Notes: a model not told the origin generated them from the sequence alone. A stretch of 64,000 nucleotides of DNA from Paenibacillus lutrae (GCF_009757775.1 NZ_RHLK01000014.1:1-64000), one strand, 5' to 3'; shown: positions 40,803 to 49,888, numbered from the stretch's first letter. Translations and numbers: made by a program.

Positions 40803-43800
40803 GAACCATATTGAAATTTAAATGGCTGGTGCTGGTACTTTGGATTGCCGTTGCGGCCGGGTTGTTCCTCACCGCACCGAACATGGAGAACCTGGTACGT
40901 GAGAAAGGGCAGATTACCGTACCGGATGGATACTCTTCTACTACCGCCTCCAAAATGATTGAAGAAATGAAGAAAGGTACAAAGGAAGTGGCGGGGGAAG
41001 AATCCTCTGTGCTCGTGTTTCATAGCGAGAACAAACTGACGGACGCCGAGCTGGCTGAGATTAAGCGGGGGACGGAGAAGCTTAAGAACGCCAAGGATTC
41101 GGCAGGCGTCACTACGGTGAATACGCATTTTGACAACAAAGAGCTGGAAAAGCAAATGGTGTCCGCGGACGGGAAAACAGTCCTTGTCCTGGTGAACACG
41201 ACCCGGAATGACCGGGAGCCTAAAGAGGTCAGCGAGGCGCTGTACAAAGAGGTCTCTGACATTAAGGTGGAGCACTACTACACCGGCAACTGGCTCATTC
41301 AAGAGGATGTTATGGCGAGCTCGCAGGAAGGGCTCAAGAAAACGGAATTTATTACCGTATTTTTTATCCTTGGTATTTTGTTTGTGGTATTCCGCTCGGC
41401 AGTAGCTCCTTTCATTCCGCTGCTGACGGTAGGATTCAGCTACCTGGCTTCGCAGTCTGTTGTAGCTTTTCTCGTGGAATACGCGGGTTTCCCACTATCG
41501 AATTTTACCCAAATTTTCCTTGTCGCCGTATTGTTCGGCATCGGAACGGATTATTGTATTCTGCTGATCAGCCGGTTTAAGGAAGAATTGGCTCATCATC
41601 AAGGGGATACGACAGAAGCGATTGTCGCTACGTATAAAACAGCGGGTAAAACGGTATTTTTCTCCGGTCTTGCCGTACTGGTCGGTTTCGCATCCATCGG
41701 CTTATCTACGTTTGTCCTCTACCGCTCCGCGGTGGCGGTTGCCGTAGGCGTTGCGGTCATGCTGGTGGCGCTCAATACACTCGTGCCCTTCTTTATGTCC
41801 GTGCTCGGCAAGGCGATTTTCTGGCCCGCCAAGGGCTCGCTGGAGCACAAGCCAAGCCGCCTGTGGGGTTCGGTGGGCAATTTCTCGCTGAAGCGTCCGC
41901 TCTGGGCGCTGGCTATTCTGGCGGTTATTATCGTGCCGTTTCTGGTGGCGTATAAAGGAACTACATCTTTCAATTCGCTTGATGAAGTCGGAGACAAATA
42001 CGATTCCGTCAAAGCGTTCAATATAATCTCCGAAAGCTTCGGACCAGGGGATTCACTACCTTCGACGGTCGTTGTGAAGACCGACAAGCCGCTCGACAAT
42101 GCGGACGGACTGGCAGCAGCCGAGCAGGTGACGCGCGAGCTTGCCAAGGTCGACGGCGTCAAAAGCGTACGAAGCGTGACACGTCCGACCGGCGATGCGC
42201 TGGATGACCTGCAGGTCACGAAGCAGGCGCAGCAGCTCGAGGACGGAATCGGCAAGAGCGGCAGCGGTCTCGGCGAGATCGGTAAAGGCCTTGCCGAGGC
42301 AAGCAGCGCGCTCAGCGCCAATGCGCCGAAGCTGAATGAAGCCGCCAGCGGCGCGGGCAAGCTCGTCGAGGGCACGGATGCCCTCAAGGCGGGCGTCGTC
42401 CAGCTCGGCGACGGGCTGAAGCAGCTCGAGCAGGGGCTGCGCAGCGGCTCCGCCGGGGCGGGCGAACTGCGCTCGGGCCTCGCGCAGGCCAAAGCGAGCG
42501 CCGATCAGCTGGCGGCTGCAGCAAGCGAGCTGCTCGGCAGCTACAAGCAGATCGGCGGCGGTCTGAGCGACCTGTCCAAGGGATACGGGCAGGTCGCCGC
42601 GCAGGCATCCGGTCTCGCCCAAGGGCTGGAGGGCGTCGGCCAGGGCCTCAGCGGCCTCGCGCAGAAATATCCGGAGCTGCAGAATGACCCTGACTTCGCG
42701 AAGACGCAGGGTACGGTGACGCAGCTGCAGGCAGGGGCTGTGCAGCTCGGCGAAGGCCTCAAGCAGCTGAATCAGCAGCTTGCGGGTGCGGCGGGCGGTC
42801 TTCAGCAGGCGAACGCCGGCTTCGAGAAGGCCGCTGGCGGCCAGACTGCGCTGGCGCAAGGGCTCGGCGAGCTCGTGAACGGCATCGCCAAACTGCAGGC
42901 GGGCATCGACCAGGCCGCAAATGGCCAAGGCCAGATCGTCTCGAAGCTGCCTGCGATGACGAAGGGCTTCGACGAGCTGTCCGCCGGGCAGAAGGAGCTC
43001 CAGCAGGGCTTCGCGCAGGTCAATGGCCAACTGGGCGAATTGACGGGCGGGCTGCAGCAAAGCGCGGATGGTCTCTCCCAGGTGGAAGGCGGTTTGAAAT
43101 CGGCTCAGGATTACTTGAACGAGCTGGCATCGGCCCCGAACAAGCAGCTTAGCGGCTGGTTCATTCCGAATGAAGCGCTGCAGAATGCGGATTTCCAGTC
43201 TGCGCTGGATGCTTACATGTCGGAAGACCGTAAGATTGCCAAGTTCGACGTCGTGTTCGAAGGCAATCCGTACGAGATCGAGACGATGGAGCAATCCGCC
43301 CAGCTGACGGCGGCAGTGGAGCGGGCCCTCAAAGGCACGGGCCTGGAAAATGCCACTTACGCGGTGGATGGCGTTACGAGCATGAACAACGATTTGCGTA
43401 ATATCTCGGCAGCGGATTATTCTCGTACGGCGATTCTGATGATTATCGGGATTGCACTGATTCTGATCGTTCTGTTCCGCTCTATCGTGATGCCGATCTA
43501 CCTGATCCTGTCACTATTATTGACCTTCTACACGTCGATGGCGATTACGGAAGTGATCTTCGTCCGTATGCTCGGCTATTCGGGCATCAGCTGGGCGGTG
43601 CCGTTCTTCGGCTTCGTGATGCTGATGGCGCTCGGTATCGACTACAGTATCTTCCTGATGGACCGTTTTAAAGAATACAAGCATTTATCTCCGCAGCAGG
43701 CTATTCTGGAAGCGATGAAGAACATGGGGACGGTCATTATGTCCGCAGCTCTTATTCTCGGGGGCACGTTCGCCGCAATGCTTCCTTCAGGTGTTATGTC

Positions 43801-43987
43801 CTTGCTGCAGATTGCCACCATCGTCTTGTGCGGACTGTTCATGTATGCACTAATCATGCTGCCGTTGTTTATTCCGGTTATGGTCCGCATGTTCGGGCCT
43901 GCGAACTTTTGGCCGTTTATGAGCAGTCGTGACCGCGAGAGCGGCGCAGGGGATCGTTCGGATTCTCACACACACGGAATGCATTAG
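40799..43987 (+). CDS. MMPL/YdfJ-family RND exporter
   Basis: A 1062-residue exporter with two six-helix halves. MMPL motifs: GIGTDYCILLISRF (about 250) and ALGIDYSIFLMDRF (about 945). Between them, residues about 470-790 form a long extracellular helical repeat region rich in Gly, Ala, Gln and Leu (repeated QLGEGLKQL-like units), resembling the loops of YhgE/Pip proteins. The DNA of this part is much more GC-rich than its surroundings. The family exports lipids, siderophores or drugs using the proton gradient. It is coupled to MarR by ATGA and ends at a clear terminator. Confidence 0.9.
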   Translation: MRTILKFKWLVLVLWIAVAAGLFLTAPNMENLVREKGQITVPDGYSSTTASKMIEEMKKGTKEVAGEESSVLVFHSENKLTDAELAEIKRGTEKLKNAKDSAGVTTVNTHFDNKELEKQMVSADGKTVLVLVNTTRNDREPKEVSEALYKEVSDIKVEHYYTGNWLIQEDVMASSQEGLKKTEFITVFFILGILFVVFRSAVAPFIPLLTVGFSYLASQSVVAFLVEYAGFPLSNFTQIFLVAVLFGIGTDYCILLISRFKEELAHHQGDTTEAIVATYKTAGKTVFFSGLAVLVGFASIGLSTFVLYRSAVAVAVGVAVMLVALNTLVPFFMSVLGKAIFWPAKGSLEHKPSRLWGSVGNFSLKRPLWALAILAVIIVPFLVAYKGTTSFNSLDEVGDKYDSVKAFNIISESFGPGDSLPSTVVVKTDKPLDNADGLAAAEQVTRELAKVDGVKSVRSVTRPTGDALDDLQVTKQAQQLEDGIGKSGSGLGEIGKGLAEASSALSANAPKLNEAASGAGKLVEGTDALKAGVVQLGDGLKQLEQGLRSGSAGAGELRSGLAQAKASADQLAAAASELLGSYKQIGGGLSDLSKGYGQVAAQASGLAQGLEGVGQGLSGLAQKYPELQNDPDFAKTQGTVTQLQAGAVQLGEGLKQLNQQLAGAAGGLQQANAGFEKAAGGQTALAQGLGELVNGIAKLQAGIDQAANGQGQIVSKLPAMTKGFDELSAGQKELQQGFAQVNGQLGELTGGLQQSADGLSQVEGGLKSAQDYLNELASAPNKQLSGWFIPNEALQNADFQSALDAYMSEDRKIAKFDVVFEGNPYEIETMEQSAQLTAAVERALKGTGLENATYAVDGVTSMNNDLRNISAADYSRTAILMIIGIALILIVLFRSIVMPIYLILSLLLTFYTSMAITEVIFVRMLGYSGISWAVPFFGFVMLMALGIDYSIFLMDRFKEYKHLSPQQAILEAMKNMGTVIMSAALILGGTFAAMLPSGVMSLLQIATIVLCGLFMYALIMLPLFIPVMVRMFGPANFWPFMSSRDRESGAGDRSDSHTHGMH

Positions 43988-44000
43988 TTATGTAAGCTAA

Positions 44001-44037
44001 AGAAGCGTCTTTCCCGGGTTGGGGAAGGCGCTTTTTT
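44001..44037 (+). terminator. Terminator of the MarR-MMPL operon
   Basis: AAGCGTCTTTCCC / GGGGAAGGCGCTT with one G-T pair, followed by TTTT. Confidence 0.85.
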
Positions 44038-44095
44038 ATTAATTATTGACGACTTATTGGTCCGTTTATTGATTCGTGAAAGTAAGAGCCGGTTG

Positions 44096-44650
44096 TCAGC
44101 TTGGAAAGAAGGCGGAAGAAATGCGGGAAGCGGAGCGGACAATTGCATCACGATCATAATATTCGATCAGGTAGAACCAGCACGAATCTCCCCCCATAAT
44201 CTTATATTTTTTCATAAGGTATGTAGGAGCGCTCAGGTGATATGGGGAAAATTCTTTCATGTTATTTCTGTGCTCGATTCCGGTCTCCGTTATTTCCCTT
44301 CGGGTCGGATACTCCGCCAGCAGTTTGCCGAGCGGAAACTGCCGGTTATCGAGCTGCCGGGCCAGGTCGGCTGGGAGCGACAGCAGGTTCGCATAGACAA
44401 TATTGTAAGATAACACACTGCCGGGCAAAGTTAAGCTCGAAAGGCGTCTGATGAATTGCCTGCCTGCCGGAAAAGCTTGCCGGACCTCCTCCGGAATACA
44501 TTCCGGAGCTGCGCGGTCATGTTCATAAACGTGAATATTGACCTGATTACGAACGATAATCTCAATCGTGCGGGTTGTCGTTCCGTCCGTTTGTAACAGA
44601 AGGTCTGTAATTAAGCTCTGTTCCTGTTCGTTGTCCGTGTAGATTGTCAT
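44096..44650 (-). CDS. UbiC-like (DUF98) protein
   Basis: A 184-residue soluble protein. DGTTTRTIEIIVRNQVNIHV, RRLSSLTLPG, LSYNIVYANLLSLP, FPLGKLLAEYPTRREI and ETGIE follow the pattern of the chorismate pyruvate-lyase-like DUF98 family. Conserved Arg residues of that fold appear to be present. The substrate is unknown: Firmicutes make menaquinone and do not need UbiC. AAAGGAGGG lies before ATG. It stands alone, convergent with the MMPL operon; the two ends are 108 bases apart. Confidence 0.6.
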   Translation of the reverse strand: MTIYTDNEQEQSLITDLLLQTDGTTTRTIEIIVRNQVNIHVYEHDRAAPECIPEEVRQAFPAGRQFIRRLSSLTLPGSVLSYNIVYANLLSLPADLARQLDNRQFPLGKLLAEYPTRREITETGIEHRNNMKEFSPYHLSAPTYLMKKYKIMGGDSCWFYLIEYYDRDAIVRSASRISSAFFPS

Positions 44651-45177
44651 GACCCTCCTTTGATCTTTGTTTCTTACTATTGATTATATATAAAATAGTT
44701 AAATTTTCAAATTATTAGTAGTATCTGGAAGGATAATATTTACTTTTATTAATAGGAAAGCTGCCGTGAAAAGGCGCTCATGAAGTTTTATCCTGAGTTT
44801 TACAAGATTGAGCACTGAATGGATTAGATTATGAGGCATCCGCTTACTTTAAATGGAGATATTTTTTCTACGATTTATGTGGGGTATTACCGGGGGGGAC
44901 TGTGGACAATGAACGTGCGGGTCTCTAATTTTTCAACAAATGTATTAACTCGTGTAAGGTTAATAATTGGGGTGTGTTTACACAATAAAGTATTATATTT
45001 TCCTGGAAATAACAATTTTATTCTGCATATGGGGGTAAAGAGAAGAGATGTGAAGTAAAGAAATATGGACCCTCCGGCGGGAGCGAACAAATTGAATATA
45101 TTCGATGATTACGGTTCCAGCTGCAAAGGAATTCTGGATCATTTGTCTGATCTGTTATCCTCCGTGATGAAAATTTC

Positions 45178-45226
45178 AACTGTAACTATAACTGTAACCT
45201 ATAATTGTAACTGCACCTGCACCCTC
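45178..45226. repeat. Low-complexity CTGTAACTATAA-type repeats
   Basis: Degenerate 12-14 base units: CTGTAACTATAA, CTGTAACCTATAAT, TGTAACTGC, then ACCTGCACC. Probably a simple-sequence expansion. Confidence 0.4.
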
Positions 45227-45420
45227 GTCCATAATCTAGCGATTGATGCGGCGAGAGGTAATCTCTTATGGTTCCTGAATGCCTGGAATTATTTCAACGC
45301 CTGATTGTCCGGACGCAGTCATGGCCCGGTCCCGGGAGAGGATCTGTTGCTTTTACACATGGTACTGGGCTTAATGCGGACATTTTCGAATCGCTTCTCA
45401 TCATTTCGGGGATTAAAAAT

Positions 45421-45450
45421 AAAGTGACCCGCAAGAGGGCCACTTTTGTT
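45421..45450. terminator. Bidirectional terminator-like hairpin
   Basis: AAAGTG(A)CCC and GGG(C)CACTTT around GCAAGA. T-rich sequence follows on both strands (TTGTT on +, ATTTTTA on -). It is the nearest terminator downstream of the second ABC exporter operon, about 200 bases beyond its stop. Confidence 0.55.
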
Positions 45451-45646
45451 CAAGTGTCCTTCTTAGGGGTCACAGTTCAACCGGAGGAGCTGCTCTTGCA
45501 AGTATCCGGTAAAGAAAGGCTCCGTTCGCCAGGAGCAGGATTTCCGAGGTTCTTGCTGGCGCATTGAGCAGAGGCAAGTACAAATGAGTCGGGTCTATTG
45601 CACGAGCTTTAGTTTAGCCATAAGGGGCATTGTCCGCGCATCCATC

Positions 45647-47644
45647 CTACACGATTTCACGAAATTGGCTGCTATACAGGTCATAGTAGAATCCCCGGGC
45701 GTTCAGCAGCTCTTCGTGAGTCCCCCGCTCGATGATTCTCCCGCTGCTTAGGACCAGAATCAGATCCGCATCGCGGATCGTGCTGAGCCGGTGGGCGATG
45801 ACGAAGCTGGTCCGTCCTCTCATCAGTACGCCCATCGCTTCCTGGATGTGCATCTCCGTGCGTGTATCTACGCTGCTTGTGGCCTCATCCAGGATGAGGA
45901 TAGCCGGATCGGCGAGAATAGCTCTCGCGATCGTGATAAGCTGCCGCTGTCCATGGCTCAGGTTGCTCCCCTCGGCAGAGAGAACCGAGTCGTATCCCTG
46001 CGGCAGCTTGCGGATGAAGCCGTCCGCGTTAGCCAGCCTGGCGGCAGCTTCTACCTCTTCGTCGGTGGCGTCGAGCCGTCCGTACCGGATATTCTCGCGC
46101 AGCGTGTCGGAGAAGAGGTAGGCGTCCTGGAGGACGATGCCCAGCTGGCTGCGCAGGAAGCTTTTGTCCAGATGGCGGATATCCTCATCGTCGATAGAGA
46201 TACTGCCCTGGTCAATGTCATAGAACCGGGTGAGCAGATTGACAATCGTGGTTTTGCCGGCTCCGGTCGGTCCCACTAATGCGACGGTATCCCCGGGATT
46301 TGCCGCGAAGGTCACATCAGAGAGAATAGGAGATTCCTTGTGATAGGAGAAGGAAACGTCCTTGAATTCGACTTTGCCCGCCAGCGGCTGTAACGGAGCC
46401 GGACCATTCGATGCTTTTCTGTTCTGCCCGTCAGCCGCCCACACGCTCTGTACTGCGGTCCGGCCGGCAGCAGGCTCTGAAATCTGCTTCGAACCCCCTC
46501 CCGTTAATTCGTTTGAGGCCGCTTCAGTGTCCGTGCCTGCTCCACTTTCTCCGCTCGTATATTCCGTCCCTTCATCCAGCACTTCAAAAACTCTTTCGGC
46601 TCCCGCAATTCCGGATTGGATCAGGTTGTATTGATTCGCCAATTCGTTGATGGGACGGGTAAATTGCCTGGAATAGTTGAGGAAGCTGACAATGATTCCG
46701 AGCGTTGTCCAGCCGTTGATGACCATCCAGCCTCCTATAGCCGCGATGAGAGCGAAGCTGAAGTTGTTCACGACGTTATTGAACGGACCGACCATGCCGG
46801 AATAAATCTGGGCTTGAGTACCCGCTTTGCGGAGCGCAGCATTGATCGTATTAAACTGGGCAGCCGCCTGTTCTTCCCGGCGGAGCACTTTAATGACTTT
46901 TTGACCGGATATGGTTTCTTCAATAAAGCCGTTCAGTTCCCCTAAGTTCTTCTGCTGGCTTTTAAAATGGTTCCGCGTCCGTCTGGAAATTTGACCCGTA
47001 AGGAAAATGATGAGCGGAATAGAAGCCAGGCTGACAAGTGTCAGCCATACATTCATCGCCAGCATGAAGGCCAGAGAGCCGATGATGGTAACCACGCTGG
47101 TCATCAGCTGAATCAGGCTCTGGTTCAGTGTATTGGATACATTCTCGATATCGTTCGTCGTCCGGCTCATAAGCTCCCCGTGCGTTCTGCTGTCAAAAAA
47201 CTTAAGCGGCAGCTTCTGAAGATGGGTGAACAGGTCCTGCCGGAGGCTTCCTACGGTACGCTGCGTGACTCCGGCCATGACATAGGCCTGGAACCACAGC
47301 ATGGCGCTGCTGAATACATAGAGGCCCAGCAGCAGGAAGCAGAGCTGGAGCAGTCCGGAGTAATCCCGGGGAATGATGTAGGCGTCTATGGCTCTGCCGA
47401 GCAGGTAGGGGGCGATTAAGCCCGCACCGGCACTTAGCACCGTTAGAATGATAACGGTAATCAGACCTTTACGCTGGCGGCCCAGATACCGGCTCAGCCG
47501 GCTGAGTGTCGCGCCCGTATTCTTGGGGCGGACTTTGGGCAGCACACGGGAGCCGCCGTGAGCCGCGCCGCGCCCGGGTCCGCCTCCCATAGCGTCTGCC
47601 GGGCTGCCGGACCCGGAGCGGCTGCGGTTAGTGTCATCCGCCAT
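45647..47644 (-). CDS. Heterodimeric ABC exporter, catalytic subunit (second system)
   Basis: A 665-residue half-transporter. A Gly/Ser-rich tail (about 1-45) precedes six membrane helices and an ABC domain with GPTGAGKTT, LSHGQRQLI, ILDEATSSVD and IAHRLST. Catalytic Glu and switch His are intact; the signature has LSHGQ in place of LSGGQ. A low-complexity linker of about 75 residues (Gly, Ala, Thr, Ser) separates the membrane and ABC parts. Its start overlaps the preceding gene by 11 bases, with AAGGAGG inside that gene. It is a clear paralogue of the subunit at 26403. Confidence 0.92.
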   Translation of the reverse strand: MADDTNRSRSGSGSPADAMGGGPGRGAAHGGSRVLPKVRPKNTGATLSRLSRYLGRQRKGLITVIILTVLSAGAGLIAPYLLGRAIDAYIIPRDYSGLLQLCFLLLGLYVFSSAMLWFQAYVMAGVTQRTVGSLRQDLFTHLQKLPLKFFDSRTHGELMSRTTNDIENVSNTLNQSLIQLMTSVVTIIGSLAFMLAMNVWLTLVSLASIPLIIFLTGQISRRTRNHFKSQQKNLGELNGFIEETISGQKVIKVLRREEQAAAQFNTINAALRKAGTQAQIYSGMVGPFNNVVNNFSFALIAAIGGWMVINGWTTLGIIVSFLNYSRQFTRPINELANQYNLIQSGIAGAERVFEVLDEGTEYTSGESGAGTDTEAASNELTGGGSKQISEPAAGRTAVQSVWAADGQNRKASNGPAPLQPLAGKVEFKDVSFSYHKESPILSDVTFAANPGDTVALVGPTGAGKTTIVNLLTRFYDIDQGSISIDDEDIRHLDKSFLRSQLGIVLQDAYLFSDTLRENIRYGRLDATDEEVEAAARLANADGFIRKLPQGYDSVLSAEGSNLSHGQRQLITIARAILADPAILILDEATSSVDTRTEMHIQEAMGVLMRGRTSFVIAHRLSTIRDADLILVLSSGRIIERGTHEELLNARGFYYDLYSSQFREIV

Positions 47645-49373
47645 GAATAACTTCCTCCTTTCCCTGCTGGGATTTATAGATATCCCGGTACACGGTGCTG
47701 GAGCGCATCAACTCGGCATGGGTGCCTTGAGCCGCAATGTGTCCGTCTTCGAGCACGATGATGTTGTCCGCATCGATAACGGACGAGATGCGCTGCGCGA
47801 TGAGCAGGCAGGTGCTGCGGCTCATCTGCTCTTTAAGCGCCTTCTGGATGCGCGCTTCCGTTGCCAGATCGACGGCGCTCGTGCTGTCGTCGAGAATGAG
47901 AATCGCCGGGCGTACAAGCAGGGCGCGCGCGATGGAGATGCGCTGCTTCTGGCCGCCCGACAGGTTGACGCCCCGCTGGCCGAGCAGCGTGTCGTAGCCG
48001 TCCGGAAGGCCCGCAATGAAGTCGTGGATCTCGGCCGCCCGGGCGGCCGATTCCATCTCCTCCTGCGAGGCATCCGGCCTGCCGTAACGGATGTTCTCGC
48101 GGATCGTCCCGCTGAACAGGATGGCCTGCTGCAGCACAATGCCGGTGCGGCTGCGCAGGTGCTCCAGCGCTATGTCCCTGACGTCGGTGCCGTCGATGAG
48201 AACCCGTCCCTCGGTCGGGTCATACAGGCGGGGAATCAGATGGACGAGTGAGGACTTGCCCGATCCCGTGGCTCCCAGAATAGCCAGTTTCTGCCCGGGC
48301 CGGGCGGTAAAGCTGACATCCCGGAGAGCCAGCTCGCCGCGGTCCTCGCCGTAGGCGAAGGAGACGCGGTCGAACACGACTTCTCCTGAATGAATTGCGC
48401 TCACAGAAGCATCCGCCTTGTCCGTAATTTCCGGTTCCGCTTCGAACACTTCATTGATCCGGTCGGCGGATGCTCTGGCTCGCGAGACGAACATCATCAT
48501 CATGCCGACGGAAAGCAGCGAGGTGAGCACCTGTGTCACATAATTGAGAAAAGCGATCAAATCGCCTACCGGGAGGCTGCCGTTCCAATTCTCGGCACCG
48601 CCGTACCAGAGGACCGCGATCAGAATCACATTCATAATGAACGTCATGACCGGCATGTTGATGGCGAGGGTCCGGGCCGCTTTCAGCGCGATTTCGGTGT
48701 AGTCACGATTAGCTTTGCCGAAGCGGCTCTTCTCGAAAGAGGCACGGACGAAAGCTTTGACGACACGAATCCCGCTCAGATTCTCCTGGAGAACGGTGTT
48801 TACACCATCAAGCCGCTGCTGCACTTGTACGAACAGGGGCTGGGACAGCCGGATCAGGATGAATAAGACCAGGAACAGGACCGGAACAGATGCGGCGAGA
48901 ATAAGTGCCAGCCTGGGACTGATGATGAAGGCCATAATAACGCCGCCAATCGCCAGAAAAGGGGCGCGTACGAGCACGCGCAGGGTCATCTGTACAAGGG
49001 TCTGAACCTGAACGACATCACCAGTCAGACGGGTAATGAGGGAGCCGGCTTTAAACCGGTCCAGGTTACGGAAGGAGAATGTCTGCATCTTGTGGAACAG
49101 GTCGGCCCGCAGATCGGTACCGAAGCTTTGCGAAGCCATGCTGGAGAAAATTGTGCAGCCTGCTCCGCCGATCAGCCCGATCAAGGCCACGCCGAGCATG
49201 AGGAGCCCGGTGCGCTGAATATAGGCAAGATCCCCGGATGCTACCCCGTGGTTGACAATATCGGCCATCAGTTTGGGCTGCAGCAGGTCCATGTAGACTT
49301 CAAGCAGCATCAGGAGTGGCGCCAGAAGTGCGGCCTTCCAGTAAGGCCTGATATAACGGCTGAGTTTAAACAG
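47634..49373 (-). CDS. Heterodimeric ABC exporter, degenerate subunit with probable CTG start
   Basis: A 579-residue half-transporter. Signature LSGGQKQRIS is canonical, but Walker B ends ILDDSTSAVD (Asp for Glu) and the switch His is Gln (IAQRISS), marking the non-catalytic site. The first in-frame ATG (49310) would cut off 21 residues reading FKLSRYIRPYWKAALLAPLL, which belong to the first helix. Upstream of it the frame has no ATG, GTG or TTG before a TGA. CTG at 49373 follows GGTGGTGA by six bases and aligns exactly with the Met of the paralogue at 24521. MarR lies directly upstream. Confidence 0.87.
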   Translation of the reverse strand: MFKLSRYIRPYWKAALLAPLLMLLEVYMDLLQPKLMADIVNHGVASGDLAYIQRTGLLMLGVALIGLIGGAGCTIFSSMASQSFGTDLRADLFHKMQTFSFRNLDRFKAGSLITRLTGDVVQVQTLVQMTLRVLVRAPFLAIGGVIMAFIISPRLALILAASVPVLFLVLFILIRLSQPLFVQVQQRLDGVNTVLQENLSGIRVVKAFVRASFEKSRFGKANRDYTEIALKAARTLAINMPVMTFIMNVILIAVLWYGGAENWNGSLPVGDLIAFLNYVTQVLTSLLSVGMMMMFVSRARASADRINEVFEAEPEITDKADASVSAIHSGEVVFDRVSFAYGEDRGELALRDVSFTARPGQKLAILGATGSGKSSLVHLIPRLYDPTEGRVLIDGTDVRDIALEHLRSRTGIVLQQAILFSGTIRENIRYGRPDASQEEMESAARAAEIHDFIAGLPDGYDTLLGQRGVNLSGGQKQRISIARALLVRPAILILDDSTSAVDLATEARIQKALKEQMSRSTCLLIAQRISSVIDADNIIVLEDGHIAAQGTHAELMRSSTVYRDIYKSQQGKEEVIHGG

Positions 49374-49388
49374 AGCGGTTCACCACCA

Positions 49389-49404
49389 TTTAGTTAGTCG
49401 GCTA
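49389..49404. promoter_or_regulatory. Copy 1 of the MarR-ABC operator-like repeat
   Basis: TTTAGTTAGTCGGCTA, identical to copy 2 at 49873-49888 (17 bases if the preceding A is included). It lies between the MarR stop and the ABC start, just upstream of the CTG-start ribosome site. Confidence 0.55.
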
Positions 49405-49405
49405 T

Positions 49406-49858
49406 CTAGTCTAGGCTGTCATCTAATTCATTTAAATTATCATATACGTGCAGCAGAAAACGCCGGAATAGCAGCCTTTCTTCCAGTGTGAATTGTTCCA
49501 GGCTGACATTCTCGATCTTGGCGAGTGTTTTTTTGACGGCTTCGGTAGCTTGGTGGCCTTTTGACGTCAGGTATACCCTTGAGACCCGCATATCTTTGCT
49601 GTCTGCTCTGCGCTCCACGAGGCCAGTCTTCTCCATGCGGCTGATCATCACGGTAAGAGTTGCAGGCTTAACGCGCATCTGCCCGGCTAGTTCATTCTGA
49701 CTCTGCCCGTCTTTCTCGGCCAGACGGATCAGCAGAGGAGGCTGGCCTGGAAAGACTTCATAGTCCTGCAGCTGATTATGTAAATGTCTGCGGTGAAGCT
49801 TGATCACCCGGGACATAATCTGCATCATAGAATCTGATTCATGGATATTCATAGACAT
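49406..49858 (-). CDS. MarR-family transcriptional regulator
   Basis: A 150-residue MarR protein. QNELAGQMRVKPATLTVMISRMEK is the helix-turn-helix, and LVERRADSKDMRVSRVYLT the wing. AAGGAGG lies six bases before ATG. The two ABC-exporter genes follow on the same strand after 32 bases. A 17-base sequence upstream of this gene, overlapping its presumed promoter/leader, is repeated exactly before the ABC gene, so both are likely binding sites of this repressor. Confidence 0.9.
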   Translation of the reverse strand: MSMNIHESDSMMQIMSRVIKLHRRHLHNQLQDYEVFPGQPPLLIRLAEKDGQSQNELAGQMRVKPATLTVMISRMEKTGLVERRADSKDMRVSRVYLTSKGHQATEAVKKTLAKIENVSLEQFTLEERLLFRRFLLHVYDNLNELDDSLD

Positions 49859-49872
49859 TGCAGTCCTCCTTA

Positions 49873-49888
49873 TTTAGTTAGTCGGCTA
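49873..49888. promoter_or_regulatory. Copy 2 of the MarR-ABC operator-like repeat
   Basis: TTTAGTTAGTCGGCTA followed by ATGATTA; TTAG and CTAA form short inverted ends. It lies right upstream of the ribosome site of the MarR gene. Confidence 0.55.

Larger units (their letters stand above)
44651..45646. other. AT-rich gene-poor kilobase
   Basis: Nearly 1 kb with no gene I can support. It contains short frames: 44831-45058 (poor ribosome site), 45065-45304 (Thr/Cys-rich, discussed as a finding) and 45268-45567 (runs through a terminator). A low-complexity patch of ACTGTAAC-type repeats lies at about 45178-45225, and a terminator-like hairpin at 45421-45450. Confidence 0.5.

Noticed and set aside
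42056-43294. 412-codon minus-strand frame opposite the MMPL repeat region
   Set aside because: Produced by the GC-rich repeat; the product is Leu/Arg-rich shadow sequence and the + strand gene is clear.
44831-45058. 75-codon + frame in the AT-rich kilobase
   Set aside because: Weak ribosome site and no recognisable composition.
45268-45567. 99-codon + frame with an AGAGG upstream
   Set aside because: Runs straight through a terminator-like hairpin at 45421-45450 and has no protein-like pattern.
49364-49370. TTTAAAC heptamer near the CTG start (minus strand), a known -1 slippery sequence
   Set aside because: Its phase does not match either the upstream ATG frame or the ABC frame as required for slippage into the ABC frame.
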